Shown here piece after piece: positions 45,341-56,471 of a DNA stretch of 64,000 bases. The translations under genes were made by a program, and so were the position numbers. Origin of the DNA: Massospora cicadina (taxonomy: Eukaryota; Entomophthoromycota; Entomophthoromycetes; Entomophthorales; Entomophthoraceae); NCBI GenBank assembly GCA_022478985.1, contig JAKSZP010005282.1, forward strand, positions 124,001 through 188,000, in the 5' to 3' direction. The notes under the pieces are model-generated. The model searched no databases. It had not been told where the DNA came from and was given only the letters and a program-made list of their open reading frames with translations. Within the stretch, counting starts at the first letter, position 1; every line of letters starts with the position of its first letter.

Positions 45341-46440
45341 TAATGATCTCCTTGACTTCCCACTCTTGTGCCCCATCCACGAGATAAGCCTGTGGAGTCT
45401 CTGAAGGGGGCCCTCAAACAACCTAAGCTTGCTTTTATGGAACACTGAAAAGATTTAAAACGAGGAGGGGAGATCCAACTGGTATGAGGCGTGGCCCACC
45501 TTTCTGACAATGCAATAAGACCTAATCTTCTTTGGTCCTAGTTTTTTTCATGGTTGCTTAATTGGGATGTTTTTAGTATCCAGCATCACGAGATCTCCTT
45601 CCTTGTGCTCTGGTCCAACTCATCTCTTATCATCAGCGTTCTCCTTGTAAGCCTGTATGACCGCATCTAAATTTATGCTCACCCTCTGGTGTATTTTCTT
45701 AATCATTTTTTGCAAAGGACCCCACTGTTTCCAACTTGGATCCACAAACGGGCTCCACGTTGAAGGAGGGATTGAAGCCATAAATGGCGAGGAAGGGGGA
45801 ACAACCGGTTGATGCATGTTGGGCGTTGTTATAACTGAATTGGGCCATGTGGAGATGGGATACTCAATCTGAATGATCCATGGTGGTGTAACATCTCAAG
45901 AACTGTTCGAGGCACTGGTTCATTTAAAAGCCTGCCCATATGATTGGGGTGATAGGCAGTTGAACGGCAGGGACGAAATTTCAGAGTCTTACACAACTTA
46001 ATCCAAAAGACATAGGTAAACTGGGGTCCACAATTGCTAAAGTATCTCTTGTGGGACCTCGTGAAGAGCAAATACATGAGTGACAAGGAGTCTATCCATC
46101 TTATCCGCGGTAATTGTGGTTCTTCAGGAGATAAAATGGGAATACTTCGTAAAGCGGTCAACCATCACCATGATGGTATTGTAGCCATCAGATACAAGCA
46201 ATTCCACAATGAAGACCACCAATAAGGAAGTCCAAGTCCCTTCAGCCTTTTGAACTGGTACCACTAACCCACTAGGGCTGTTGGTTCTGCTTCATTTGAT
46301 TGCAGACCAGGAACTCTCAATAATACCTGCCCACCTGTGAGGCTAACCCCTTCCAATAGTATGTGCGAAAAATTAGCTTTAGAGTCTTTGCCTTTTCAGG
46401 ATGACCAAAGGTGATTCCATCATGATGGTCCAATTGATTT
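45341..46440 (-). pseudogene. Element G integrase (broken)
   Basis: Minus-strand blocks in order: HPEKAKTLKLIFRTYYWKGL (zinc-binding region), YNTIMVMVDRFTKYSHFI (first catalytic Asp kept, near 46170), SNCGPQFTYVFW (second catalytic Asp is Asn and the next Arg is Cys), STAYHPNHMGRLLNEPV (degraded STAYHPQTDGQTERVNQ; Glu kept), then FVDPSWKQW and a GPY/F-type segment. Wording is of the chromovirus branch and unlike that of the other elements here. Confidence 0.82.
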
Positions 46441-46779
46441 CCATGAAAAATGGTCCAGCAGTACCCATAGGCGCCACTGAAACCACAGCATCTCATTCTT
46501 CACGTGAAAACCCCTAGTTATATCCTCCTGATTTAACGCGCTCTTATAAAGGACCATAGCATTTTCAGCCAACAATGGTTGGGAAAGGACTACCTTTCTG
46601 AACATACCATATTTCTCTGCATTTCCCAGTGGATCAATATATGACCCGTTGGCCAAGGGAGATGGAAGTTGAGACACAATTATACCCAGTGAAATCATCA
46701 AATGGGTGTTATGCACCTCTACCTCCTTCAGATTGGGAGCTAATGCAGGGTTGCAGCTCAAAGCCTCCACCAAACCATT

Positions 46780-47200
46780 CTCCTTGCCTAAAGTAAATTA
46801 ATAAGAAGACGCAAATTGGGCATGGTTCTCATGCCAGTGGGTTTGTCATGGGGCTAAGACATGAAGTGCGTAATAGTACAGCAAGGCAGATTATTTGTAC
46901 ATACGTGGAAGGGTTAGGATGAGCCATGCAAGTGATGGAGCCAATAGGTCAGACCTAACCACTGCTAATAACTCGTTATCATATATGACATAGCTTAACT
47001 CTGTTAGAGACATCTTTCTGGAAAAATATCCCACCATATGCTCTATACCATCTTCGCCTACTTGTAATAGGGCTGCCACTATGGCGAAGTTGGAGACATC
47101 ATAAGTTACAACGAACTCATTGTTGGGGTCAAAATGGTGAAGAACGGACGTGGACAGCAAAGTACACTTTACTGCTTGAAAGGCTTCCTGCAAAGTTGTC
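46780..47200 (-). pseudogene. Element G RNase H domain (broken)
   Basis: The piece 46891-47193 reads EFVVTYDVSNFAIVAALLQV, aligning with (ET)DASDFAIGAVLSQ, then GYFSRKMSLTELSYVIYDNE with ELLAVV, the block around the catalytic Glu. The frame is lost afterwards. Confidence 0.78.
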
Positions 47201-48110
47201 CCTGGAGTACTTTTTCCCCACTCGCCCTATACAAAGGCGCTGCAACTTCTGAAAGGTTCAGTGTGAACTTATTAAGGAACTTACACGTCCCCAAAAAGCT
47301 CCTCAATTCCTTAACTGAAGTTGGTGTAGGCCATTTATGAATTGCCTTATCCTTGTCTGGAGTTATCATGTGCCCTTGGTCAAACACGACGTTGCCCAGG
47401 AAGGTGACCTGGGACTTAAATAATTCACTTACTTATTTTTAATGTAAGGTCAGCTTCCCTCAAACGATCCACTACCTTTCAAAGGTGTACTGCATGGGTC
47501 TTATTGCCATGGGGAAATGCCAAAATATCATCCATGTAAACTGCCGCGCATACCCACAGCAGGTCCCCCAAAGCTGCATCAATATGGCGTTGAAAGATAG
47601 CAGGTGCATTTTTAAGCCCAAAGGGCATAACCCAAAAATGTAAAATCCCCTTTCTGGTATGGAATGCATTCAACCACTCCTGTCTCTTCTTGATCCAGAT
47701 CTGACTAAACGCGCTAAACAATCCAACTTGAAAAAGACTTTCGCCTTCTCCACATAGCATGCAATCTGTGAGTCCAGTGGGATGGGATGTAAGTCTGGTA
47801 CAGTGACGTTGTTGAGATTCCCATAGTTTTATGAAGGGCATAAGGTACCATCGGCCTTCTCTACAAAGAGAATTGGGGAACATACAAGGGGATTCTCTGA
47901 GAAATAGCAGACTTGGCTAACTGCTCCTTAACCCACACATCTAAGGCTGCTTCCTCCTATACAGTCAATGGATATATTGGCGAAGATATATGCACCAGAC
48001 TAATGGTTAGCTTGAACTCGCACTCAAACGCTGATAAGCGGCAGTACATTAGCTTATGCCGCATCAAACGTAGATTCCAACCACTCCAAACAGGAAGGTA
48101 GGGGATCATC
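47169..48110 (-). pseudogene. Element G reverse transcriptase (broken)
   Basis: The entry segment FECEFKLTISLVHISSPIYP with EEAALDVWVKEQLAKSAIS lies near 47910-48040. Then HFWVMPFGLKNAPAIFQRHI and VYMDDILAFPHG, catalytic YMDD intact at 47527-47538 (47479-47883), and the connection segment GHMITPDKDKAIHKWPTPTS with VKELRSFLG (47169-47387). Each piece is in a different frame. Confidence 0.85.
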
Positions 48111-48239
48111 CAAAGAGGTCTTTGGCAACGGAACAAGCCTGAGTGTGTAAATATAAAGCCAGTGGGGCAAATTAATGAAAGTTGGCTTCAGACAAAGGGA
48201 CAATTAACTCATGACCATTCTTAAAATTAAGGACAAGCA

Positions 48240-48510
48240 TTTTCTTTCAAGTTGGTTCTGACTTCAAACTTTCGCCACCACTCTGGACCAAAATGATAAG
48301 ATATAAGAGATTTTTGAAAGCTTGGAAGTGGTCTGACAAATGATATTTACAACTTGATAGTCCATAACCCCCATGAGTTTCAGCGTGGGAATACTTTGAG
48401 ATGCCCCTCCTATAACTATACCACCTGGCAAGTAACTCAGCTCAAGATAGTCAGCTAGGTATTGGTCAATAAAATTCTCAGAGGCTCCAGTATCCACCAA
48501 AATAATTGTG
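48240..48510 (-). pseudogene. Element G protease
   Basis: The 78-residue frame 48264-48500 begins VDTGASENFIDQYLADYLEL with an intact DTG triad (48486-48494) and continues with a hydrophobic GG-containing segment and MGVMDYQV, fitting a chromovirus retropepsin. It lies directly beside the F2 insertion. Confidence 0.82.
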
Positions 48511-48959
48511 CTGATCTTCCCTAAATGTGTGAAAGGGTAGCAGTAAATAAAAATAACCCGAATATTCTTTAATTATAACAGAAAACGCCAACACTTCACC
48601 ATCAAATACTTCTTCAGGGTCTATCATACCCCCAGTATACGTTTTTATTTAACTGAGGTAAGCTGACCAGGGGACGGACAATACCAATATATGTATTGGG
48701 ATAGGGGGAGGTGAAGTATAGAAGACTTAGACACCCCAGAGTAGACGAGCTACCCCTGTTGCCAAACAGTACCGCCAGTTATAGGGGGGTTGAATGCCTT
48801 ACTCTGAAAGGGTTTCCCCTGCTACGGCGCAGGTGTGGAGGAAGGGGTCCATATGCAGAAACCAGACTGGGAACAATGATTCAACAAGTTGTTGTTGCTT
48901 TGGTCTCACGTATCTGATAGCCAGGCTTGAAAGTGTTCCATTAGGTGTATGTGAAATCT

Positions 48960-50360
48960 GCTGATTGTCCCACGGATGGTGGGCACAGTTCCCTTGAAGG
49001 CATCAAGTTCTATGGTGTTGATTGTCCACATTGCAATGGTTACTATCAGGGAGAAGAGAGCGGGTGGTATTTAAGGACTCAAGTTGGAGTGCGCGGAGGC
49101 TTCTGGAGATTGACAGCTCCTGGTCTTTTTGGGTTCTTAACAGACGCGCAACTTCACGCCATATGGCTCTAGATGGGAAATATGCTTCGAGGCATTGATT
49201 CAGGGTGCCATCACCTCCACATACTGTGCACGCTGCATTATGAGAGTTGGAGCGATATGCTGTTCTGTAGGTTCTTTTGAGGCAACGCCAGGTGTTAGCT
49301 TTTAACTTGGCTGGAGGAGCAGATGATGTGTTAGCCTCATATTGCCTTCTGTGTCATGAGATAGTAGGAGATGTGTAATGCATCCAAGTAGTAAATTCTT
49401 GCGATGAACGGGGCCACGTTGTGTGCATCCTCTGGGAGTGGTCATCTGGTTTCCTTAGCGTGAAGTGAGCTCTGGGATATCCCCTTCCCTGAGTAGTGCT
49501 TGTGAGAATGATGGTCCACCCCATGTGCCAAATGGTGCGTTAGAGACGTTTAAAGTGATGGGGTTTTCTTTGTGGGCCTGGGGCATTGGGGCTGTTTGCA
49601 AGGTATGTGAGCAGGCTGGACGGGTTGTGTGGGTTGGATAGTTTGAGCGCCTGTGCAAGATTGGCCCTCGCCGCGCTAGACCAGTGTTTTTGTGGATGGT
49701 CTGGGGCTAGGACTTCCTTTATCCAGGTGTCCAATGTGCGGTTGACATGGACCTCAAATTCTATTAGGGACCATGCCTCTGCTGGAGTGTGGGCCAAAGA
49801 AGTTTCCACCTGTACAGGTGGTTGGGACCCAGGCCTCAGCCATCCCTGGATAAGTGCGCAGATTGAGAATATGAATGTAGGTGAGAAGAAGATTGCTTTT
49901 GAGGGGAACCACAGCATCAGGAGGATGAGTGGGTTAGCAACCATTACTCACCCCATTTGTCCTAAGGATCTTTCCTTGAGGGAGGCGATGCAGTTGGACA
50001 CCCGCTGCAGTATATTGTTCTCAATTGTCTCATTGGCATACCCCCTGTTTCCAGCCATATCCCAAGGTGGCGGACAAGGTTGTTCGTTTGAGGTGATACA
50101 AAGGGTAGGATGAGTGGGTTTTTCCTTTGTGGGGGGCTGTGAGGTTTGGGTGTTGTGGCCCAGTTGTTAGTGTACTTGCCTAGGAGGATTATTTCTGTTT
50201 TCTTATTTTTGAGCGACGTGTTGCTCACAATGGAATATTTTTCTAGTGTCCGTTCCAGCTGTTGGTCATCATTGTTGCTAGCTAACCTGTCATACATCAT
50301 CCGCAAAGGCTAGTAACTTGACTGTTGACTGGCCTTGTGTGGTTATGCCCATAAGGCGTG
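48960..50360 (-). pseudogene. F2 ORF2 C-terminal region
   Basis: Counterpart of 32600-34010 of F1. The 134-residue piece 49540-49944 is identical in sequence to that of F1. The C-terminal Cys/His motif lies near 49190-49240. Frame breaks are shared with F1. Confidence 0.72.
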
Positions 50361-51150
50361 AGTCAGCAACGTGAAGCAATGTGGATCAATAATGAAGTTA
50401 TACAGCAGTGAGATGAGGGGGTCCCCTTGTTTGAGCCCCCTGTGTGGTGTGATCTTGTTAGTTCAGAAGCCATGATCGCTTTCAGCCATGGATGCGGATT
50501 CTGTAAGGTGCATTGACCAGTTTAAGAATATGGGTGGGAGTTTGATGGCGCTTAGGCATTCCTTCAGGTACGGCCAGCTAACGCGGTTATATGCCTTCTC
50601 CTGGTCTAGGAATACCAGGGCTCCAGTTGCTTTGGACTGACATATGTTGGCGATGGAGTGTATATTGGTCCATATTGAACGCCCTGGTATGAACCCAAAC
50701 TGATTGGGTGACTGGTCTTTGGAGGCTATTGTGCCTAATATGGTTGCTAAAATTTGTGTAAGTAGTTTTTTATCAGTGTTAGAGAGTGCAATTGGCGCCA
50801 GTTGGCCAAGTCCAGTTTGTCACCCTTCTTAAACAGGGCTATGACATAGGAGTCCTGGACACTAAGTAGGAGGCGTGTCTCCAGCAGGCACTGGTTCATT
50901 GATGCCAAGAGGAGGGGGTGTTTTGCTTGAAGTATTTTTTGTAGACTTCGTAGGGTATCCCATCAGGCCCTGGGCATTTCCTACATGATGCACCATGGAC
51001 TGTGTCCCAGAGCTCCTCCTGTCTGATTAAGTTTAGGAGGTTATAGTCCATAGAGGCACTTTGTATTCCTGTGGTGTGTCTAAAATATTAAATTTTTTGG
51101 GGATTGGTTGGATGTCACGGTAGAGTCAGTGTAGTAGCGGTGTACTTCTG
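50280..51150 (-). pseudogene. F2 ORF2 reverse transcriptase domain (broken)
   Basis: On the minus strand KCPGPDGIPYEVYKKYF, KKGDKLDLANWRQL, SPNQFGFIPGRSIWTNI, LVFLDQEKAYNRVSWPYLKE, an intact LKQGDPLISLLYNFIIDP, and LAFADDV followed by the TGA stop shared with F1 (50290-50292). Left of about 50765 the sequence is near-identical to F1; right of it, it is not. Confidence 0.83.
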
Positions 51151-51479
51151 CTTTGACCTCCGCTGGGTAAGTTGCCACGGTGCCATCATTTTTGTGGACC
51201 TGTGTGCACATGGGCTGGTTTCTGCAGGACTGGAATCGGTGGAAGAAGTACATCAAGCAGTTTTCTCCTTCTTATATAAACTTATTTTTTCTTGATACTT
51301 TGATTTTGTGTTGGCTTTTGAAGATGAGGGCGTTTAGTTGGGCGGATATTTCCGCCCATTTGCGCCCTCAGTTGTGGCTATAGCTGGAGTTTGGGGTGTT
51401 GAACTTGAGGTAGTCCAGTTCCACCAAGGTGCGCCTGATTGTGGCTGTCTTGGCAGTGTACTTATGTGAGGTGAGATAG

Positions 51480-52290
51480 TGAGTTTTATTTATTAGTTCA
51501 GCTTTGAAATTAGCCCAGGTTTCGATGGGGTCTGATATGATTGGTGTTGTGAATTTTGGGTTTGTGGCCTTATGTTCAACCCAGTGCTGATATTTTGGGC
51601 AATTTTATGTTTTCCGATGTGGCTTCTTTCAGGTTGACGCCTGTGTGTGAGTTTGGGTTGGTGAAAGCTGCACCAAAATAACTTGGTGATTGGAGAATTG
51701 ATCTTTTTTATTGAGAAGTTGGAGATGTTCAGGTGGTGGGTTTTTGGAACAAGGATGAAGTCAATGTGGCTCATTGAAATGAGCGTTCCTTCACGTATGT
51801 TGGGGCAGGTCATGTGAGGAAGGATGGTGACCCAGGGGGAGGGTATCATGTAGGCCAAGGGATGCCTTCATTGCACCGAATTCAATGTGCCCTGGAGGGT
51901 AACCCCTGTTGTTAGGCCATAAGTTCGTGTTGGGGTTATCTCAGCAGTTGAAGTCGCCCAACAGGATGTTATCTGGTGGGAGGGTGAGTGTTGGGAAAAG
52001 TTTTAGAGGAATTGTTTCCTCTTGGCTGCAGTTCACGGTGCATAGATGCATGCTATTGAGATTGTGTCGTCTTGGCTTGCAATCATTGCTTCCAGGATGC
52101 GGCCATGCAGATATGAATAGGAGCTAGTGATTTTCACTTTTTTGTTATCTTGGATGACCACCTCACAGTGGCACATCCATACCAATAGGGATGGTAAGAC
52201 CCTGGATTACCAGGATCCCTCTTCCCCCTGTAGCTAATGAGATTCTTGGATGGGCAAGATTTATACAGGGGGTTTCACAGAAAGTCCAGC
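51480..52290 (-). pseudogene. F2 ORF2 endonuclease domain (broken)
   Basis: On the minus strand, wording such as NILLGDFNC (near 51945-51970) and HLTSPNIREGTLISMSHIDF (near 51770) corresponds to the APE-type endonuclease of F1, but with many substitutions and indels between the copies. Confidence 0.7.
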
Positions 52291-52429
52291 TTCTTGGCTT
52301 GGGACGCTTGAGCTTGGCTCCCGCAATATTTAACATCCTTATTGACACTGATGTGCCCACGGCGCCTCAGGAGCAGTTGGGAGGGCCACTCGCCCAAACC
52401 CTGCGCTCCATTCCTTGAGCTTGCTCCGC

Positions 52430-53835
52430 GTCATTGGGCCTGTCCACTTTGTGTCGTCATCTGATCTTTTACCCTGTGCCACTTTAGTGTGTGTCTTGCA
52501 GTTTTTAGTGTTTGAGTTGCATATTTCTTCTCATGACTCATGGTGGTTCAGTGCAGTGTGCTGATTGTTTTCTGTGGTTGCGGGAATCAAATTTTTAGAA
52601 TTGTGTCCTGTATTTTCACCCAGATTGGAGCTGAATTTTCCTGCTAAGTTTTCTTGATTGATATCATATGGCGATTCATTCATATTATTGGAAAATTTTT
52701 AGCTTGGCATTCTGCTTTAATTGGGTGGCTCAATTTATTTCCTCCATTCCTCCTCGTCTTGGGCATTCTGCTCTGATTGTTTTAATCGTGTTATTTCCTC
52801 TATGTCCTCCTTCATTTGGCCAGGGTCGATGGAGGAGGCTGCAAGTGATGCAGCCTTGGCTGCTGTCCACTTTCAGGCCTTCTATACCTTTTTGCGCAGT
52901 TTGGTGAAACTGGATCTATGAGGATGTATTGCCCTTCTTCTCCCCAGGGAAAGTGGTGATTGGTGTCAATTATTTTGGCAAAGTAATCGTCAACTTTGTC
53001 CATGGCATCATCACAGAAGTCTGGGGCCAAAATGCCCTCCTTTCATGGGGGATGAGTGTTCCTTGTGACCCAGTGCAATGCAGTGGTTGCAGATAGGCGG
53101 AGCGTGTTCTGGTGTGACGCAGAATGCCTTTGACACTCCACCATATGAAAGGTAAAACAACGCTGTGAACAGGATTCTTGTGGGGTCTGCAGCCACCTCG
53201 GGGATTGGGTTGATCATGGAGATTGCCTTTCATGTGCACAGGCTCAGCATAAGGTAAAACCGCTGTAGTTCAAGTTGTTTAATTTCTTCAAGGATGGCAA
53301 GTCCATGTAGGAGCTCCTCTTTGAATACCTTGTGGGGAAGGTTGATAGGGAGTGATTCAAATGAGATGAACAAAGTGTTCACTTTATTCCATCTGGTGTA
53401 TGTGGTCCACATAATTCGTTTGCCCATGAGGAGGGCAATTTTGACGCAAACTTTTGTGGAGGCGTCTACATCTTCTTTGGTTTCAAAGCCCATATTAATC
53501 CAGCTGCGGTAGATGGTATGGGCAGTAAGGTCAGCGCTTGGGGAAAAGGGAAGCTTGTTCCTCTCCCACCTTTTACCACAGAGTAGGAGAATCAACCCTT
53601 AGGAAAAGTCGGAGCCTTTGCTCATTCTTTGATAGAGGTTGGGAACATTGGATTCCATGTACACATTTTGTTTAGTTGTAAACTCAACAAACCTGTACGG
53701 TGTCTGAGTTTGTGGTTTCTTGGCGGCATTGGTTCCTAGTCCCCCTCCAGGGCGTTTCATGCCCTTCAGATCAGCGTTTTGCCCATTTCCAATATGGCTT
53801 TCTCCCAGTTTAATTGAAATTTGTTATAATCGCAC
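52430..53835 (-). pseudogene. F2 ORF1 (broken)
   Basis: On the minus strand it starts MCDYNKFQLNWEKA near 53835. Pieces: YRSWINMGFETKEDVDASTK (53230-53595) and MINPIPEVAADPTRIL with the knuckle CNHCIALGHKEH (53011-53217). The knuckle is better preserved than in F1. Confidence 0.68.
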
Positions 53836-53851
53836 ATCACTCTCCTGTGTG

Positions 53852-54188
53852 TTAATAAAAATTGCTGTTCAAATCAAAACATTGTAACTTATGTTGTTAC
53901 GGGAAAGAAAAACCCCCACGATACATTTTTGCATCATAGAATGGGAGGATATTTAGCCACCTTTACAACTGAGGTCACATATCCCACCATATCTTCAGCC
54001 ACTGCATAAACGTTTTATATTTTAAAAATAACTCCTTCTCCACCTCCTGTGTTATGCATATCATGGTGGTGTTCAAGCGTGGCTTTCTGGGGAAACTTGA
54101 TACACTGAAATGGGGCCCATATCAAAGCCATAAGAGAAGATATATGGCTTTGTAATATATATGGAAACATCATCATAAAAAACATTCG
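53852..54188 (-). other. Element G internal remnant between F2 and J
   Basis: These 337 bp lie between two insertions and must derive from G or from material G carried. No gag motif or long frame is visible on either strand. Confidence 0.45.
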
Positions 54189-54831
54189 TTTAACAAACGG
54201 TATTAATCTGTTTGTTGCAATTCAATTTGGATTAAGACTTTCCAAATCCAAGTCAATTTATCTAAAAGATTTTTTATGTTTGTTGGGTTTGGATTCTATG
54301 TTGTGCTCACCCAAGCCATTGATTAGGCTCTTGCAAGAGCCTAATTAATGGCTTGGGCGAGGCTCCAGAGGGGCAAGTTTTAAGTTTGAGCTCGCAAAAA
54401 TCTGAGCTTCATTTGGAAATCTCTCTCTACCTCTTGATTCCCACTCTAATGTGGGTATCTCTGGTGGCCTCGGGGCTACCCTTACCTTATCCTACCTGAT
54501 GATATGAGCACAACAAGTTTTTGTCACATTATCAAAAACTTGGGATTTTGGGGCTTGATCTCCATCAAAAATCCTGTCTTTTACTTGGTGTGCTAGTAGC
54601 ATTAGATCATCAGGATCCTGTTCATCCACGACTCTTTATTTGTAATAAAAAATAATAAATTTTCGGGTTTGCAACCTCACATCCTTATTTTTTCTTTGCC
54701 TCACTTCGAATTTCCCTAATCCTGAGGTTTACTACCCTGAGTGTCCAGCTCATGCTGGACATCTGATGTCAATTGTATCAGACCTAAGGAAAGATGGTGA
54801 TTGAAGAACTGGGATGTTCCCAACCATTACA
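54189..54831 (+). repeat. J 5' LTR with 48-bp palindrome
   Basis: A repeat of 55420-56060. Contains an inverted repeat at 54310-54357: each arm is 24 bp (cccaagccatt, one mismatched base, then attaggctcttg), including a perfect 24-bp core at 54322-54345. In the 3' LTR the right arm has lost about four bases at the centre. The first bases (ttt) deviate from the expected TGT. Confidence 0.78.
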
Positions 54832-55419
54832 TTATTCTAAACTGCATGTGATGCCAGCACGCCACCAGATCCTCAGTTCGGCCAACCTCAGTGGTCACAT
54901 CAGGTCCTGGTTGTTGAGTAACCAGTACCAGAGGGAGCTGGTGACTGATGGCCAACCCTGGACCTGAAGCAATTGCCAGCACGAAATTCTGGTGGGGCCT
55001 CCCCACACCAGGGATTTGGTTGGCACCAAGCAGACCTGGCCCAGCAGGGCTCCCTCACCAACAGACAGTCTGACTGGAAAGGGGACAGCTGTCCAGATGC
55101 GCAGGACCATGCGCTCTTCCACACTTCAGTTGGAGAGAGTGACTTCTTGGTCGGGATAGGAAGACCATTGCCAACTGGGGTGTGGGAGGGGGCTCACCAT
55201 AGTCAAGCGCTGGTCATGCTTCCTCGTGTCAGGTGGGTTAATTCCAGCATCCCAGTCCTGATTCACTCTTTCTGTTTATCTTTTTCTGCAAGGGGCCCAG
55301 AATTTCTTTGAGCTAATTTTTCTGGGGGCTCGAGGCAAGTCACCCCTGTAAGCCCTCATGGTGGCAGCCTCCCACTGTGGGCCCTCTTCAGGGAGAGGCC
55401 CTTCTTTAGTGTGGGGTGA
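54832..55419 (+). other. J internal region, GC-rich, no recognised gene
   Basis: 588 bp, markedly GC-richer than the LTRs. Overlapping frames of 66-112 residues exist on both strands (for example 54973-55311 plus), none with a known motif. No TGGTGCTC-type primer site follows the 5' LTR. It ends with the polypurine-like tract at 55408-55419. Confidence 0.6.
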
Positions 55420-56060
55420 TGTAAGAATGGTATTAATCTGTTCGTTGCAATTTTGATATAAATTCAGATTTTCCAAATCTGAGTCAATTCGTTATAAAAG
55501 ATTTTTGGTGTTTGTCAGTTTTTGATGCTGAGCTGTGCCTCACTTGAATTATTGATTAGGCTCTTGCAATCCTAATTGATGGCTTGGGCAAGGCCCCAGA
55601 AGGGCGACCTTTAAGATCGAGCCTGCGCAATTCCAAACTTCATTTGGAATTCTCTATCTCCCTCTAGATTCCCACTCTCAGATGGGTTTCTCTGGTGGCC
55701 TTGGGGACACCCTTACCTTATCTTACCTGATGATCTGAGCATAACAGGTTTTTGTCACATTAACAAAAACTTGGGACTTTGGGGCTTGATCTCCCATAAA
55801 AATCCTGTATTTTATTGAGTGCGTGGCATCAGATTATCAGGATCCTGTTGATCCACAACTATTTATTTGAAAATAAAAAATAAGGTTAATTCAGGTTTTG
55901 CAACCTCACATCCTTATTTTGTCTTTACCTTGCTTTGAATTTCCCAAATTCTAAGGTTTACTACCTTGAGAGTCCAGATCATGCTGGACATTTGACATCA
56001 ATTGCGTTGAACCTAAGGTAAGATGACAATCAAAAAACTGGGACGTTTATGAATGTTACA
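55420..56060 (+). repeat. J 3' LTR
   Basis: A repeat of 54189-54831 (ggtattaatctg, tttttgtcaca, gcaacctcacatccttattt and catgctggacat are shared). Divergence between the two J LTRs looks higher than between the two LTRs of G that surround them. Confidence 0.78.
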
Positions 56061-56471
56061 ATTATGGGCCACAAATGACCCATGACCATTTCAGGGACAG
56101 GTTTTATGACGTTATCCAAGTCCATCACCACCAGGACCTCCATCAAGGATACCAACTGTACTGTCTGAAAGCGGTGTCAAAGAAAAAACTAGTTCATTTG
56201 TGTCAATTTTACGAACTTCAGTGGAAAGTTGGGAATCATAACTCTCAGCTCGTGAAGTGAACATATCCACCAGGTATGAGCATGAAGAGTGGGTACTTTC
56301 CAGCTGGAGACAGCAAGAATAACATCAAGATGCTCCAACCATCAGTAAAATGAGAATATGAAGGTGAGCCCCATCGCAGCTGTGGCCAACAGCTGGTACA
56401 CCCCATTTCACTTTTTGAAAATCCCATACAGAAAAGTTTGTGCATGTAAGGGAAAGAGGTTGGTTGTCTGA
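56061..56471 (-). other. Element G 5' leader/gag-side remnant
   Basis: 411 bp between the G 5' LTR and J. On the minus strand no TGG-type primer site follows the LTR (it reads TCAGACAACCAACC), and no gag motif is visible. The frames here mostly extend from the LTR. Confidence 0.45.

Larger units (their letters stand above)
48642..53851 (-). mobile_element. F2, Tad1-like LINE inserted in element G
   Basis: The second copy of LINE F1, 5.2 kb, in opposite orientation. The 3' tail (TTAAATAAAAA on the minus strand) is at the left end and the 5' end (acacaggagag) at the right. It carries the same domains as F1 with stops and frameshifts. The part 48642-about 50765 is nearly identical to F1; the rest is clearly more diverged. 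It interrupts the gag/protease side of G. No clear target-site duplication was found. Confidence 0.85.
54189..56060 (+). mobile_element. J, short LTR element without pol (TRIM-like)
   Basis: Two direct repeats of 643 and 641 bp (54189-54831, 55420-56060) enclose only 588 bp. A polypurine-like agtgtggggtga directly precedes the second repeat, which starts TGTAAGAATGG; both repeats end ttaca. The internal part has no RT, integrase or protease motif. This fits a terminal-repeat retrotransposon in miniature or a large internal deletion. Flanking 5-mers (attcg, attat) match at three of five positions only. Confidence 0.75.

Noticed and set aside
55276..55476. Short frames in the interior and LTR of J as genes (54895-55122, 54973-55311, 55276-55476)
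   Set aside because: They overlap each other on both strands in a GC-rich stretch where stops are rare; no motif.
56450..56471. TGG-type primer site for element G
   Set aside because: The sequence after its 5' LTR (TCAGACAACCAACC on the minus strand) has no TGG start and does not match the motif shared by the other elements.
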